This document shows positions 1-13,712 of a stretch of DNA of 64,000 bases, piece by piece; position 1 is the stretch's first letter, and each line of letters starts with the position of its first letter. Under the pieces are notes generated by a model. It did no database searches and was not told the origin of the DNA. It saw only the letters and a list, made by a program, of their open reading frames with translations. Source of the stretch: Ophiodon elongatus (Eukaryota > Chordata > Actinopteri > Perciformes > Hexagrammidae); assembly GCA_016806645.1 (NCBI GenBank), contig JACSYO010002062.1, positions 146,001 through 210,000 of the forward strand, in the 5' to 3' direction. The translations under genes and the position numbers were made by a program.

Positions 1-2260
1 TGCAACAAATAATTAGCGTAAGGGATTACCATTTAAAATTCAGTATTTACTTTACATTCAGTAATACCAGTAACACTCTGGGTGTCAGCTTGTTCACTAT
101 ATTGTCGGGAGTTTGATGAACAGTTAATATTTATGTTTGGTCTCTGTGCGTTGGACAGATGTCGGTTAGTTACTTGTTAGCCTGGTACAGTGTCTGGAGT
201 TTGGGGGGGAGACAGCTGGCCTCTTATAAAGAGGAGAAATGCAACATGACTCCAAAGTTTCCTTATTTACATGTTGTCTTAGCTAGCTTGCTAATATTAG
301 CCACTGTTACACCTACATTTCAATGTAAGGACGGGACTTTTAGATGGCCCCTATAGCTAATGTTAAGCTAACTGCTGATGGTCATCAAATTGGCTGGCTG
401 CTTGTTAAACCGCAAAGTCTTGTTTTCTTTTTTTCTAAATATAAAATATGTGACGAGTGGGTTTGGAGGTTTTAGAGTTGCTGGAAGGCACCTTTGATGG
501 TACTTACTAAAGCTAGGGTTGATATTCTAGAGAAACTAGCAAGAGTATGCTAGGTTTAAAAAACGTATCCAACCAAAAAAGCCAGCCAAGTGATGCCTAC
601 TCTTATAAAATGAAAGTAGCTAGCAGCGTTAGTTTCAAAAGGTGCTAAATCTATCAAGAAAGTCGTCAAGTCTGTAACACAGATAGCAACACAGATCATT
701 ATTCATTTCATAAGTAACATAAACAACAAATATGGCTATTGTAAGTTCTCATAGCTGTTAAGCTAGCCACTTGTGTAAGACACCGGTGACGAGTAATGAG
801 AGCATAGGCAGAACACACACATTGATTAGACAGGCTAATTACGAATCCTGTGACAGCCAAAGATATTTTTTTCTGTTATTTTTAATGACAGAGCATTTGA
901 TTCATTGATTGTTGTCAGGGTGTAATGATAATTTCAACAAATATAACAAAAATGTTTTTGAAGCAGACCAACCCTACCTTTATGTAATTGATTAATTTCC
1001 AAGTGGCTGTCCCAAAAGTGGTTTGAGTGACTTTCTTCTACTAAATTTAATTGGAAAATATGTTTTGATGTTTACCTAGGCTTTTTATTTTTGTAGCGTG
1101 AGGCCTATCAGTTATGATAACATTGTACTCACCACTCATCACTCAAGTTAATTGTGGAAATCTGGGAACACTCCAACATCACAAATAAATAGGTCCAACA
1201 CGGCAACAAGCATCAGCAGTCAGACGATCATAAAGAATCCTCCGGTTTAGCAAAATTTATACGGAAGAGAAAAATGAAGGCCAACAGGAAAAATTACAAC
1301 ACAAACTGCAGGAAGCTACACGCCTGTCCCAGGACGTCCATGTGTGCTTATTTGTACCATTGCTCGTAGATGCATTGCTTTTGTTTGCAGCTGGGTCTTG
1401 AATCTGTTTTGCCCAACAAGATTACAGTGCAATAATAATATAACTTTGACAAAAGAAAAATGGCAATGTATTGGATTTGCGATGTTAGCCGGATTTAAGT
1501 CGCTGAAATTGTTGTTTTCTATTTACATTACATTAATAGAGACCGGAAAAAGCGGGAAACCCTTCCTTTTGTTTCAAGATAGGAACAACAGTTTACCAAT
1601 CTAAAAGAGTAAGGGTTTGCTTTGGCAAATCAGCAGTGACATGTGTATACTTGTACACAACTGGATTTCACTAATATGGTCCCTTTAACCAGCAGTCTCA
1701 CCTCCTACCCGAGCAGGTTAGACACAGCATCAACTTTCCTTCCTGTGTGTGCGACTCCTAACGTACTGCATGATTCTTCCACACAGGACTGCTCATAATC
1801 TCACAATTTGTGGATGTTCTCCCTTCAGTTGCACATCCCCAGTTGACTCTAGTAAAGTGTAGTACAGTTGGTTATACTAAACCAGTCCACAGGACAGCAG
1901 GCATTATAATCCAAGATTTTGATTTTTTAAAAAGCCACCATCTGCTTACTTGATCTTATCATGTCATGATGAAATGTTTTAATGGTAGATATTTAGGGAG
2001 ACATTTTAAGGGCGAGCCACTAAGGTTAAATGTAATTTCACCATTCTGCGTTGTGAGAATGAGAGTATACCGTAGCTCAACTTTTTGCCAATAACTTACA
2101 TCAGAAGGGGATTTCTAAGTAGATTTTCTTTTCAAACAAACAATTCAAAATCACTTTGTTCCTTTTGTACCTACTTTTCTATATGAATACTTTTCATGAT
2201 CTTTTGAGCCTTATATTCAAACCTAAATGTCCCCTCTTTTTTATCCATCTGTCCATCCAG
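1..2260 (+). other. ttc7a: Intron of ttc7a
   Basis: AT-rich sequence ahead of the terminal ttc7a exon. I see no further TPR-coding exon in any forward frame. The short open frames at 159-356 and 1344-1604 have no recognisable domain or splice context. It ends in the acceptor at 2251-2260. Confidence 0.7.
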
Positions 2261-2479
2261 GGCCTTCTGCTGGTAAAAACCGAGCGCACCCACCTCGGGG
2301 AGAAGGTCCTGCGTGATGCGGTTCAGGTCCACAGCACCTCTCACGAGGCGTGGAGCGGTCTGGGAGAGGCCCTGCAGTCTCGTGGCTCAAGCCAGGCCCC
2401 CGACTGCTTCCTGACAGCTCTGGAGCTGGAGGCCTCCTGCCCCATCCGGCCCTTCACCATCATCCCCAGGGAACTCTGA
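2261..2479 (+). CDS. ttc7a: ttc7a, last coding exon (tetratricopeptide repeat protein 7A, C-terminus)
   Basis: This is the final coding exon, 72 codons plus stop TGA at 2477-2479. A pyrimidine-rich acceptor ending in CAG lies just before it and it opens in phase 0. The peptide runs GLLLVKTERTHLGEKVLRDA, then HEAWSGLGEALQSRG, then CFLTALELEAS, and ends FTIIPREL. It covers the last TPR helices and the conserved C-terminal tail of the TTC7 family. TTC7 proteins scaffold the plasma-membrane PI4KIIIalpha complex (family knowledge). The A rather than B paralogue is chosen because stpg4, calm2 and epcam follow, as at human TTC7A. No other TTC7 exon is visible in 1-2260, so the rest of the gene lies upstream of the window. 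The apparent Met about 105 bases upstream of the exon is intronic. Confidence 0.94.
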   Translation, partial: GLLLVKTERTHLGEKVLRDAVQVHSTSHEAWSGLGEALQSRGSSQAPDCFLTALELEASCPIRPFTIIPREL

Positions 2480-2569
2480 GGGGGCCTCTGCAATTTTTTT
2501 TGGAAAGAGGCCTGTTTCACTTTCTTGCCAAGAGCTTGATATCAAGATTGATACCACGCATGTCTGTCC

Positions 2570-2575
2570 ATTAAA
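2570..2575 (+). terminator. ttc7a: Candidate poly(A) signal of ttc7a (ATTAAA)
   Basis: ATTAAA lies about 90 nt after the ttc7a stop codon, just before a mobile-element fragment starting near 2590. It is the nearest plausible signal. A more distal site is possible. Confidence 0.4.
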
Positions 2576-2589
2576 AGTGAAGACACAAG

Positions 2590-2850
2590 CAGGAGATGGT
2601 TAGCTTAGCACGAATTAAACAAACAACAATGTGATTAGTGAACTTAATTAGGTTTCACTAGGCAGATATTATGTCACCCTTGGACAGAGCCAGGCTAGCT
2701 GTTTCTCCCTGTTTCCAGTCTATATGCTAGGCTAGCTATCCAGGGTGTAGTTTTATATCTAAATAGTAGATATGAACGTGGTATCAATCTTCTTATCAAA
2801 CGTCCAACAAGAGAGCTAAAGTATTCCCTTAAATCGTCTTAATGACATTC
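2590..2850. repeat. Copy of a dispersed foldback element (family A)
   Basis: It carries the marker words of family A: 'GGACAGAGCCAGGCTAGCTG', 'CCCTGTTTCCAGTCT' and a terminal 'TATTCCCTTAAA'. Related copies lie at about 6980-7310, 16330-16560, 32270-32815, 40865-41200 and 53930-54175. This copy looks like one half of the palindromic element at 32270-32815. Confidence 0.7.
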
Positions 2851-3841
2851 ATTTTTTCAACCTTTCAAATATGAAGCCAATCGCCCCCAAAATATTAGTA
2901 CCACTACGTCCTTTACAAGTTGTCAGCTGAAAATGCAGATTTTTTTCTTTCTCAGTGTTGAAACGGTGAGAACCGCTGACGTTAATATAGGATATCAATG
3001 TCGTTCATGTAGAAAAAAGGAATTCTGATTTTGTTCTGCAGTGGACCAGAGCAGTATGTACAGAGAGAATAATGTTACAACATACGTTCTGTGACAATGT
3101 ACATCTCCTATGGAGTTATGGGTTTCGGAAGTCATAGCTCTTTTGCAATCAGTGACAAATGAGTAACATTCTTAATAATCTGACTCATTGGTTGTTCATT
3201 TAATGGTCCATAAACAGCAGAGGTGTGCCGGTTACATCTTTAAAATAGAATGTATTGTTGTGTTATGTGTGGAGATGCTGATGCATAGATTATGTACAGG
3301 CTGTCAGCAACACACTTTATCTTAGCCTTTTGATGTATTTTTGATGATCACGTTGATTGACACAGCTTTCATGTACACACAACCCTAACCCCCCCGTCAT
3401 CCTCAAATGAGAGCTCATCCATCTACGAGCAGGGACAATCGCGTATCATTCCATATGTCGTTATTATGTGTGTGTTTCCATGCAGTTTGTCTTTATATTA
3501 TGTATCTTCATGCATGCGTGTTTGTTTTCAAACCCTCTCTCTGGGGTGTTATCAGTCGCTGTTCTGTTTGTTCTGTCTGTACGGTACAGTAGGCGACTCA
3601 TCCGCTCATAACGTGTGTGCTGTTTTTTTGTTGTTGTTTTTTTTCTTCTTTTTACTCATCTGCTGTTAATGCTCTCCATTATAAACAACAACGGCTTTTA
3701 AAAATCACTGCTGGATGCCGCGTCTTCACCTGCCTTGTCACTTGTGACTAATGGACATCACTTCCGAGTGCCTAACCACATTAATGTGAGCAGTGGGACC
3801 GGGCTGCCGGCTTATGTAATACTGCCAGCACAGTTTTCTGC

Positions 3842-3965
3842 GTCCTCCTCCTCCTCCTCCTCCTCCTCCTCCTCCTCCTCCTCCTCCTCCTCCTCCTCCT
3901 CTCTCTCGCTCTCTCTCTCTCCCTCTCTCTCTTGCTCTCTTGCTTTCTTTCTGTCTCCTCCTCTC
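3842..3965. repeat. (TCC)n followed by (CT)n polypyrimidine tract
   Basis: About 20 TCC units (3842-3901) run directly into an imperfect CT tract to about 3965, giving roughly 120 bases that are almost all pyrimidine on the + strand. A (CA)n run follows at about 4127-4152. The Ser-rich (+) and Gly-rich (-) open frames across it are translations of the repeat, not genes. Confidence 0.95.
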
Positions 3966-4120
3966 TCTATGTGTCTCTCGCTCTCCGCCGGCTTGCCTGA
4001 TGTGATGTGATGTAGCTTGGTTGCCTAGCAGCCATCCCCTTGTTTGAGTAACTGGGGAAGCAGAGAGATATCTGGTCTGCTGAACAACACACACGCACTT
4101 GGCGCGTGCGCACATGCGCA

Positions 4121-4152
<32 letters not shown>

Positions 4153-4953
4153 GCGAGAGGCAGATAATGCGCCCGTTGTATGGTTTTACAGGCTTGACAG
4201 TGTCTGTTTGATATCTGCTGTTACCATGTGAGGTATGAGCCAGCTATAATCAATGTCTCAGGATGGTGTAAATTGATTTGTGTTATGGGAAGAGTCACTG
4301 CCTTTGCTCTCAGTTTCCCTCCCTGCAGGGCTACAAGCACAAATTCCTGCCTTCTTTGTCTTGTCTTAAAACTCCCACGCTCTCGTCGCATCCCCCATCA
4401 TGAAAATCCCCCATTCATCAATACTTTGATTTCCGCGCGGGAATTTATCGATCACTGTCGCCTCTTCTCTGCTGCCCGAAAAAAAAAATCTATTTTTACT
4501 TTTTCCCTCCTCGCTTGCCGGCTCTCCCTTGTTCCGTCCTCTCCTCATTAGCGCTGTGTGTGACACCTACACAAGGGCTTCGGGAGATGAATGGTCTAAT
4601 CCCTGTGGGTAAAGAGTGAAATATGACATGGTGTGCAAGCACAAGCACAAATACACATACACTGACAATGAGAGGCACCATCAACACATTGTGTAGTACA
4701 TGCTTATATACATGCACACACATATGCTATGGTCTTGACAGCTCTGGAAAAAGGAGATCGATTAATGGAGGAAGTGGCCTGGTGCAAAGTCATTCAGAAT
4801 GACGATGGGCAAAGGAAGCTCTATTCACTGGACCGAGTGTCACCACACACACACACGTAAATATAAACAGTATGTACACCTGGGAGCATCACAAGACTGT
4901 CTGTGTGTGTGTGTGTGTGTTGGGTGTTTTTTTTGTGTGTGTGTGTTGTGGGT

Positions 4954-5089
<136 letters not shown>

Positions 5090-5339
5090 ATATGAGGGTG
5101 GTGGAAGAACTGGTATCAAGTGTTCAGGTTCAGGTGCCTTGTAGGGTACCAGTCTCAGTTGAACCGAACCCCGGAGCGCTCACCCCTCTTGATGTGGTTC
5201 GTTTGGGTTGGTGTGACCCTACTTCTGTCTTGATTTATTACCTCAGTAAACATTGTAAACATGAGTTTATGGTCTCAATCTCTAGTTTCAAGTCTTCTTC
5301 AATACAGCATGATGTTCATTTAGTAAATTATGCTCCATT

Positions 5340-5720
5340 TAGAGTCAAATAGACCATAACGCAGAGTATGCTTTAGGACAGGCTTACTATGATTGACAGG
5401 TCGCTACCACTACAAGAGCCGTGTACGGCGTCTCTAAATCACTCCTCTACATTCCAAATATGGTCACTTCCGTTTATCGATTAAAAAAAAAACAACATGA
5501 CGAAGGTCGTATTCCAAGATGGCGACTACAAAATCGCCAAACTCAAGCTGCAAAACGGCAGTCCACAAACCAATGGGTTACGCCACGATGACTACACCCA
5601 CTTCTTATACAATCTACGATGTGAACGCCGGACTCAAACTCTGGTGCGGACCAAGCCACCGTTCTCCGGTCCGTCTCGAAGGGGTAGTCTCAGACCGTTA
5701 ATTTGATGAATTTACGATTC
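5340..5720. repeat. Probable mobile-element fragment
   Basis: The segment includes 'ATTGACAGGTCGCTACCAC' and 'TCCAAGATGGCGACTAC'. This wording is typical of non-autonomous DNA elements scattered through fish genomes (general knowledge; no search was run). The overlapping open frames in two registers have no domain. Confidence 0.4.
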
Positions 5721-6979
5721 AACAGACCTCAACTGAAACAATAATTAGCGAGCTAGCGCAACTCGCAGTTGCTCTGTTTCCCTCCGTGCTGGAATGAGAG
5801 CGGTCAGCAGCTCCGTAGTCTCCTTGGGGAGTGGCAGACGTACCGTTTTGACCTAGCCCTGGCCACCGTTCTGCTGTTCGGCAATTTGTCTGTAACCGGT
5901 GTAGCAAGAAAGCTAACTTTAATGCAAGCCTCTTAATTAGTAAAAATGTAACAACTTTGCTTTCACTCTTGTCACAGCGTAGGAAAGCACATCACGCGCC
6001 TCGAGGCAACTGTTGAGTTGTACGAGTAGAAAACTTTATCACCAATAATCATGACTTTGGTTTACAATTTCTGCACCGGTTGAGTTTTGCCTTTGTGAGC
6101 GCAAACCAAACTAGTTGGAAAATGAAACCAATGTATTGGTTCAATTTAGGAACCGGACCTTGAGGTGGAACCCACCCTTAGACAGACACACAACCTCCAT
6201 ACTGAGCACCGTGACATAAGTTGCAGCCATATTGGATAGAACAGTGATCAATGACGAACAAATAACTGACAATCAAAGGTGGTGGCCACATTGAATGAGG
6301 TGTGTGGGGGGAGGGGGGGGGGTTGCTTGGTATTCAGGTCACGGTGATGTGTGTGCATGGATGCCAATCCTGCAGGGCCATATGGAGGGCACAGGCTGGG
6401 TGGTGTCGGTGCAGGGCGCCAAGAAGGAAACCATAAACCATCATTGTGATGTCCAAAGAAGGCCAGGGAGTCATGGATGGGTGAAGGGTGTGATGGAGGT
6501 TATGAGGATCAGATGTGGTTCCATAATCTCATTTATAAATAAAATGACTGCCACAGTAGACGTACACATAGTTCATCCCCCAGAGGGCAAATGTGTTCCA
6601 GCAGAGTTCAAAGCACATGTTGACAAAAGAATGCATTCAAAAAGCTGTGAGAACGTCTTCAAGATGAAGAGTAAATAGTGTATATTCTCAGAAATACATT
6701 GGAAAACAAAGCTTGTTGTTGGCTGCTGACTTGATTTGAGCACTTTCCAAAGATTTTACAGTAAAATCCTTCAATAAATGTTTTTGCTATAATTTCATAT
6801 TATAGCTGCTGTTCATAGTCTATGTTTATGGCTACAACATTTCATCTACCTTAATCAATACAGGCTGTAATACAATGCAACGTCATAAAATCCTTCAGAT
6901 GTAAATTAGCTTATGGCTAACTCTTGTACAGCAAAGTTGTTCCCTGTCCCTGTTAAATAATTAAATTAAGTAAAACAAT

Positions 6980-7310
6980 TTCTCCTGGTGGGAATGGTGA
7001 AAAGTAATTTTTTACGCTCGTGTACAGTAAATGTGAAGTTACAGCCAGTTAGCTTAGCTTAGCTTAGCCTAGCAGAAACAGAGAGGCAGCTAGCCTGGCT
7101 CTATCCAAAGGAAAATAGATCTGCCTACCAGCACTCCAAAAGCTTACTCACATAACCCTCCACAAAACCAAAACTTGTTGGTTTAACACATCAGTTTCTG
7201 TATAGATTAAACAGATTTATAATATTAGGGAGCTTAAGGCGTTATCTTTGGCCAGAGGCTAGCTGTTTCCCTGTTTTCGAGTCTTAATGCTAAGCTATAA
7301 AATTAGGCCA
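6980..7310. repeat. Copy of dispersed foldback element (family A)
   Basis: The left part has 'GCTAGCCTGGCTCTATCCAA' and 'ATCTGCCTACCAGCACTCC'. The right part has 'GGCTAGCTGTTTCCCTG' and a 'TTAATGCTAAGCTA' stretch in the opposite sense, as expected for the two arms of family A. Confidence 0.65.
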
Positions 7311-8834
7311 AAAGGTCACGTTTTCAAACACACAATGCAGGCATTTGCTTTAAAGTCACATGCAGCTCTGACGACCAATTGTTGAATTATTCTCACATTG
7401 TTCCCACACCACCGTCAGCCTCATTTTTTAACTTGCTCCGACGCTCATTTATGAGGTTGTCAGGCGCCATGCCTAATAACAGCAGCTTGGCCCGCATTGC
7501 GTTCTCTCCCATCAATCACTCCGGTCTCCCCACCTGATCGGCCTCCAGCGCTCTTGGTCCCCTTCCACACACACACACCGCAGCAGTGCCAGCACCGCTT
7601 AAACAATGGCCCCCTTGTTCACTAACAGTCGCCCATTGCAGCTGATTAAACTTTTAAAATGCCATTTAATGGAAGCGTAATGTTGCTCCGATGCGTCCGT
7701 CAGCAGCCTGGAGGGGGGGTGGGAGGGCGGGGGCGGTGGGGGCGGGGGGGTAAAAGGATACCTGGTCACCCTCCTGGTGTGTCACTCTGCCCACTAAATT
7801 CCTCAGCTGCCTAGTCATCGCCCTTAGTGTGGGATGTGGTGATGAGAGCGAATATGACCTGGACTTAAAGGGGACAGAGGGAGCAGAACCTCTCAACCTG
7901 CCACCTCTTTGTTTGACCCTCTCTCTGCTGCCAGGAGTCTCTCAAGGTGCTCGAGTAATACGGCGAGGAAGGAACGGGGGATAGCCTGCAACACTGGAAG
8001 GCCATTTTAGTTCAGCACAATGTCAGTGGCAGACAATGGCTGCTCTGTTTGCTGTTTGTTTGGCGACCTTTAGCTGGGACTCGGCAACTGATAATGCCAT
8101 TTGTCCCACACCAGTATTGGATTATGGGTATTCTTGTTGTGCAACATCACATTCTTTAGGAAATTCCAGCGGTCTGCCTTCATCATCACTCTGTGAGCAG
8201 GGTCACATTTTCTCAGCATGTTGCCCCGAGTTGTTGTTGCTGTTAATTTGACGTCCTCTCGACTGCGGCTCCAGCCGCACCACTAAATAGCAGGGTCACC
8301 TCCTGTTGTAAGCTGCCAGAAACACAGGTTTACTCCAGACCCCACTGATGTGCAACACTCCTGAACGCCGACCGGATCTCATTAAGCCATGCCCCCGAAA
8401 AACCAAAGTTGATATTCGGGGGCTGCCAGTGCGACCTGCCCTGCTCGTGACCTTTGAATGATGTAATTCCACTGTGCTAGCATCTTAAATCATACTTAAA
8501 CCGCCTTCTCGCCACAGGAAACACTACCACAGATGAAAGGATATTGTGTGTGTGGTAGGCTTTACGCATTGTCATCCTGATAATCTTTTCTCCGCAGAAG
8601 GATGATCCACGTTCATCTTTCAGAAGGGGTTTTATTTACTACTTTTTAAATATCAAAAAGCAAGTAGTAGTTTTGTAGTACTAGCCCATAGATGTGCATG
8701 TACAGTATGTGGGCACGTGTTCGAAGGAGTGCGTTTAAAAAAAAGCAAAAGGTATCACAGATGCACGCATGCGTGCGCATTCATCGCATTGTGCGGCTGC
8801 GTGTGTATTCTTCTGAAGCCAATGTGTGTCTACA

Positions 8835-8865
<31 letters not shown>

Positions 8866-11124
8866 GTGGGGAGGGGGGTTGGGGGGGTCTTGATTGACAG
8901 CGAAAGAGCGGGTGCATAGCCGTGCCTGTGGTTGAGGCAGGCTGTAGGAGACGGAAGGTGTTAAGTCGTCAGTATGAGGCATATGTCAGAGATCAGTGCT
9001 GGACCGTGGAGATCACTGTGATGAGAATGGAGGACGAGAGAGACAGAGATTACTGGGGGCTTGGTGCCTTGACCACAGGCAGAATGGCTGCTCATCACAC
9101 AAGCACACGCACACATTCACATCTCCCTCATTGCGTCTCCCTCCCAAGTAGTAGAAATGCGTGCCCGGCCCCTCTAGAGGCTGCATGCAAAGCCCCGTGT
9201 TAATAAGATTGTCTTCCTCTCCGGGTGGAAGTGTGCGGCTCCTTTGTCTCTAGAATAATGACAGGAGGAATAAGAGCCCAGCTCTTGAACTTCCTCAAGC
9301 TCTTAAGTGTCTGCGACTGAAGGGAAACAGAGTGGTGGGGATTAGAGTCGGGCCAAGTAGATGTGCCCGCGATAACGTCCGTGCAGCTCAAACAAAAGCA
9401 GCACTGAAGTCGATACGTGGGGAGAGGAGCGAATGTTTTATGCAAATGTTCACCCTGCTGAATGCTCTTGAGCAAGGGACGAGAACAGCACTCAACACTG
9501 ATGCCGCTCAGCCAGAGTGTTGACCCCAGGAGCTTTTGAGACGTCGCTCCATGATTCTTTCGCATCGGCCTTCCAAACTCAAACCTCAGAGCACCTGTTA
9601 TTGAGCGCAGTGTCTGCAGTCCTGTCCAAAATAATCAAGTGTCTTCCAACAGTTCAAACAGGCATCTAAACCCAATGTCTCCACAAAGCGTGTCGGGGGT
9701 TCCAGTAACATCACTACAAACGTGACCCTGATTGTCTCGTCTTCGCTATGTGAGCTGTTCTCTATGTCCGCTGCAACTTGAGGGCACATTTTAACATTAT
9801 CAAGAACATTAAGCGTTAACTTGCCTTTTAGCACTGTTTTGGTCTCCACCGACTGCCGTCTCTCTAGCTGCTAAATGCAATATTCAAAAGAGTTGCCAAC
9901 TTTCAGTGTCTGCCGCTTGGTGCTGGGCAGTTAGCGTACTCTGTGTTTAATCATAGCTCAAAAACAAGCTGCATGCTGCGGCTTGAAACAAAGGCCGATG
10001 AGAGCGGTGAAACTGAACAAAAACATTAGTTGTAAGCGGTAAAACCAAAACAGTGAGCTGAAGGACACTGCAGTCTGTAGGTTTTATCCCACCTTTCACA
10101 TTACAGTCATTTGATCCATTGTTAATATAAAAAATGTGATAGTCAATCAAGGAAACAGCTATATCATTATTTGTCACAATGCTAAAATAAAGCTTAAGAA
10201 ATTGGGCTCTACTTATCATTTTACACATTTTCATCCTTGGATCTGATAACAGTATCTGGGTGGGCAGAACGGATGAATATAAGTCCATTCCCTTAGCAGC
10301 TGTCTAATTGGCTGTGGCGCAAAATTCTGCTGCTCATAGGCGCGAGTCTATGAATATGAGGCAGTGCTGACAAAGTGCATGCATGCTCAGCAAAAAAAAA
10401 GACTGAGTCAATAAATGATAACCAGGATCACACCAACGACAAATCTGCAATGTGTTGTTTTTTTTGCACTCATCCCCTGTCGCACTGTAATCTACACCGC
10501 TGCTATGTTCCACGCGGATGATTTCCATGCTGCTCTCTTGTGTCCCAATATTACTGGCCGCGTTTCGTCAAAAGAAAGAGTAGGTAGCGATAAGAATAGC
10601 TGTTTTATTGTGTGCCACTGCCTTGGCCTCTAATGCTGAATGTGTTATCTGAGGGTGCAACATGCCACACTAAGCTATGTGCATGTGGCGCATGGCTGAG
10701 CAGCATTCCTCCTCCTGAGTGCATCGCAGGGCAGAGATAGTAGGAAGGCAAAGCAGCCTTCTGCCGACGGAGATGGGAGAGAGGAGAGATGAAGGGAGGG
10801 AGCAGTACCGGGAACATGTAGTTAAGTGGAATGAAGTACCCTTTGTTGAAGATAAGATCATTCTGCTTCCCTGGCCGGCGTCACTAAAGCGATTTGAGCA
10901 CAACGAATGTGGCTTATTATGTTGTTGGCAGACCACGAAATCCCTCGCTGACATGCAGATAAACATTGGTCCAAGTAATAAGAGACTGGGATATTGCTTT
11001 CTTTTGTAAATTTTACTTATATTGTTAAAAACAAGGCAGGGTCACTGTGTGTGTGTGTGTGCTCTGCCATTTGGGCTGACAGGATGGTGGCGGGATCAAG
11101 GCACGGTGGGAATTGAAGTCCACA

Positions 11125-13631
11125 CTAGAGAATGTCGCGGAAGAAGAGGCTAAATGACGGGTCTATGACCTCCGTGTTCAGGCGGTCGCCCAACTTCCAG
11201 CAAGGTTCGTAGGCACCCGGGCCTGGAGTCTTCTGTGGAATTAACATACAATGCACACACATACAACATACAAATACTTACAAAAAAGGCAGACCATTAG
11301 CCAAAAGAGAAACATGGTATTTTCTTCACTTAATGTTGTAAAAGAAATGTTCAATCCAATACAAAGTGGGCTATTAACAGAATATGTTCTGAAGTGCCGT
11401 ACATATCTGTGTGAGGTTTGTTTTCTTTGATGCATTCTGTTATGTAATTCATCGTGTAATGTTCTGTTTTACTTACAGGATCGAATAAAATCATAACTTA
11501 CCTCCTTAAACTTCCACCAAAACCACGATAACATTAGTGTACTGTATTCACATTTTTACTTGCTCATCAATAATTTTGCTGCCATAATGCAGCTGAGAGG
11601 GTATAAAACTGTATATAGTATAAATTCATTGTCTTACGCTAGTGACAGACAGCCTCTAACTAGCCTCGCTACTAGCAATGTAGTGTTGGACATGTTCGAC
11701 CTGTGTGCATCTACAGAAGCTGGTAGCTAAATGTGAAGTATCGGACTCACAGAGTGCACACAGTGGAGCCGCGGCAAGGTGGATTTGAAGCAGGAAGTGA
11801 TGCCTTTTCCTGGTCTGGTCTGTGGATTATAGTGGCATGGAGCAAGTCCCTCCTTCTAAAGGGGTCACAGATGAGAGGTATTATTGATTGACAGATTGAT
11901 GGATGTTTTGTAGGGTTTTTTCAAACAAAATTAACAAAATGATCTTGAATGAAAACGTCAATTAGCAGTAGCATGTAGCAAGTAGTTTGGTTATTGAACA
12001 GAGCTTTGGTAACCCAACAAGTTAAAACCAACTTGTAAAACATTTCAATCAAGAGAGACAAGTTGAATAAAGAAAGGATAATTGTTTATTGTTAACAGAT
12101 GATAAAGTCTCAGAGTCTTTGGCGCTCGGACTCTACAGGGAGATTTGTAATTGAGGGCCGTCTGCCCTGATCAGCAACAAGATAGACCCCCCCCCCCCGT
12201 GAAGTCCAGACCTGGTGGTGGTGGTGGCTGATAGAAGGATGAGTTGATGAAACTGATGGATCTGTAAAGACTGGGTGGAGATGGGGAGGTGGAGGGGTGC
12301 GTAACAGCAACATGAATGAACTGAAGGTAGAGCGACAGTCATATTTAAAAGAGACAGCAGCAAGATGACAGGCTAACCATGTAATTGTTTCGTTGTGCTT
12401 ATTGGATAGAGGAGACCAGCTGATCTCGACAGCTGGTGTCTGATTGACACCCCCAAATAATGACAGCAAGTAAATGAGTGAGCATGCGTGAGAAGTGATT
12501 GGCAGATGTATGAGAAATAAATACAGGCTTGCAAGAGTATGGTCTTCTGACTGAACTTAAGCTAAAGCTACATAAACTAAGCATGCTGTAGGCCTGCCTC
12601 AACCTCAATGTGAAGCAGACAAAGCTTGGCATGCAATACCTTCTTGTATTTTCAGCCGTTGAGCATAAGTAGTTAGCTTGTTTCTTTTTCAACATTATCT
12701 CAAATGAAAACCGCAGTTAGCAATGTATGTTGCAGGCCAAGACTGCTTCCCAGTCCCTGTGACTTAACACAGTTAACTTATGTGCACTTCATCATGTTAT
12801 TCCGGATTACTACAAGTACCTTTGAAAAACAAGGTGTTGCTTTTCCAGAAGAGAACATGGAACTTAATAAAATATATATTAATGCAAGGACTCTTGTACT
12901 ATTGAAAGCTCGTTATTCTGTTAATGTGATGCTTTTGTCTTGTCGACATGCTTCGCGTAACTTGAATTTTCCTATGTGAGACCAAAGACCGTTTTGTAAC
13001 AAAGAATGTAACAAAGAGTTACATTCTTTCACCTATGGACCTCATATAAACCTATTGTTTCACTGATACCCAAGTCATGTGAAAGACGCACTGACAATAT
13101 ACACCAGATCTATTTTCAGGCACCGATACCCATGTTGTTAAGACCTTTGACATATCATTCATCTTTACGGGCTTTGCCCATGTGATCTGTGTTTAAGGGT
13201 TGGTCTCTGTCAAAACGTCTCCCTCGCCCTCTCTCTCTCTCTCTCTCCTTGCCTTTCACTTCTCCTTTCCTCTTACCCACTAACACACATACTGGTCATC
13301 ACCAGCGGCGTGCCATGCAGAAATAGCATCACCCCTCCTCCTACCCTCCTCCTCAGACATAAAACTGTCTCCCTGTCCCTGAACACAGCACCAGCCTTTA
13401 ATTTTCAGCTGCTCTCTGATTCTGACAGAGAGAGGCAGGAAGGTGTCTTTTCCCTTTCCTCTCCTCTGCTCCTCGGAGGGATGGCTGCTACTGATTTGCC
13501 ATTTGATCCTGGTCGGCAGTTTCCCTTGATCCTTGGCAAACTGGCCTGCCGGGCCCCGGCGCGCTTGCCTGATGCTCCCGGTGGTGCTAATGCAGGTGTA
13601 TTTCACGGGATAGTAAAACTCTCTTACACAC

Positions 13632-13712
<81 letters not shown>

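Noticed and set aside
3735..4151. Open frames on both strands with Ser-run or Gly-run proteins
   Set aside because: Pure translation of (TCC)n, (CT)n and (CA)n repeats.
13548..13570. A PGPG-like reading on the - strand, considered as the missing stpg4 exon
   Set aside because: No convincing donor or acceptor, and the flanking residues do not resemble STPG4.
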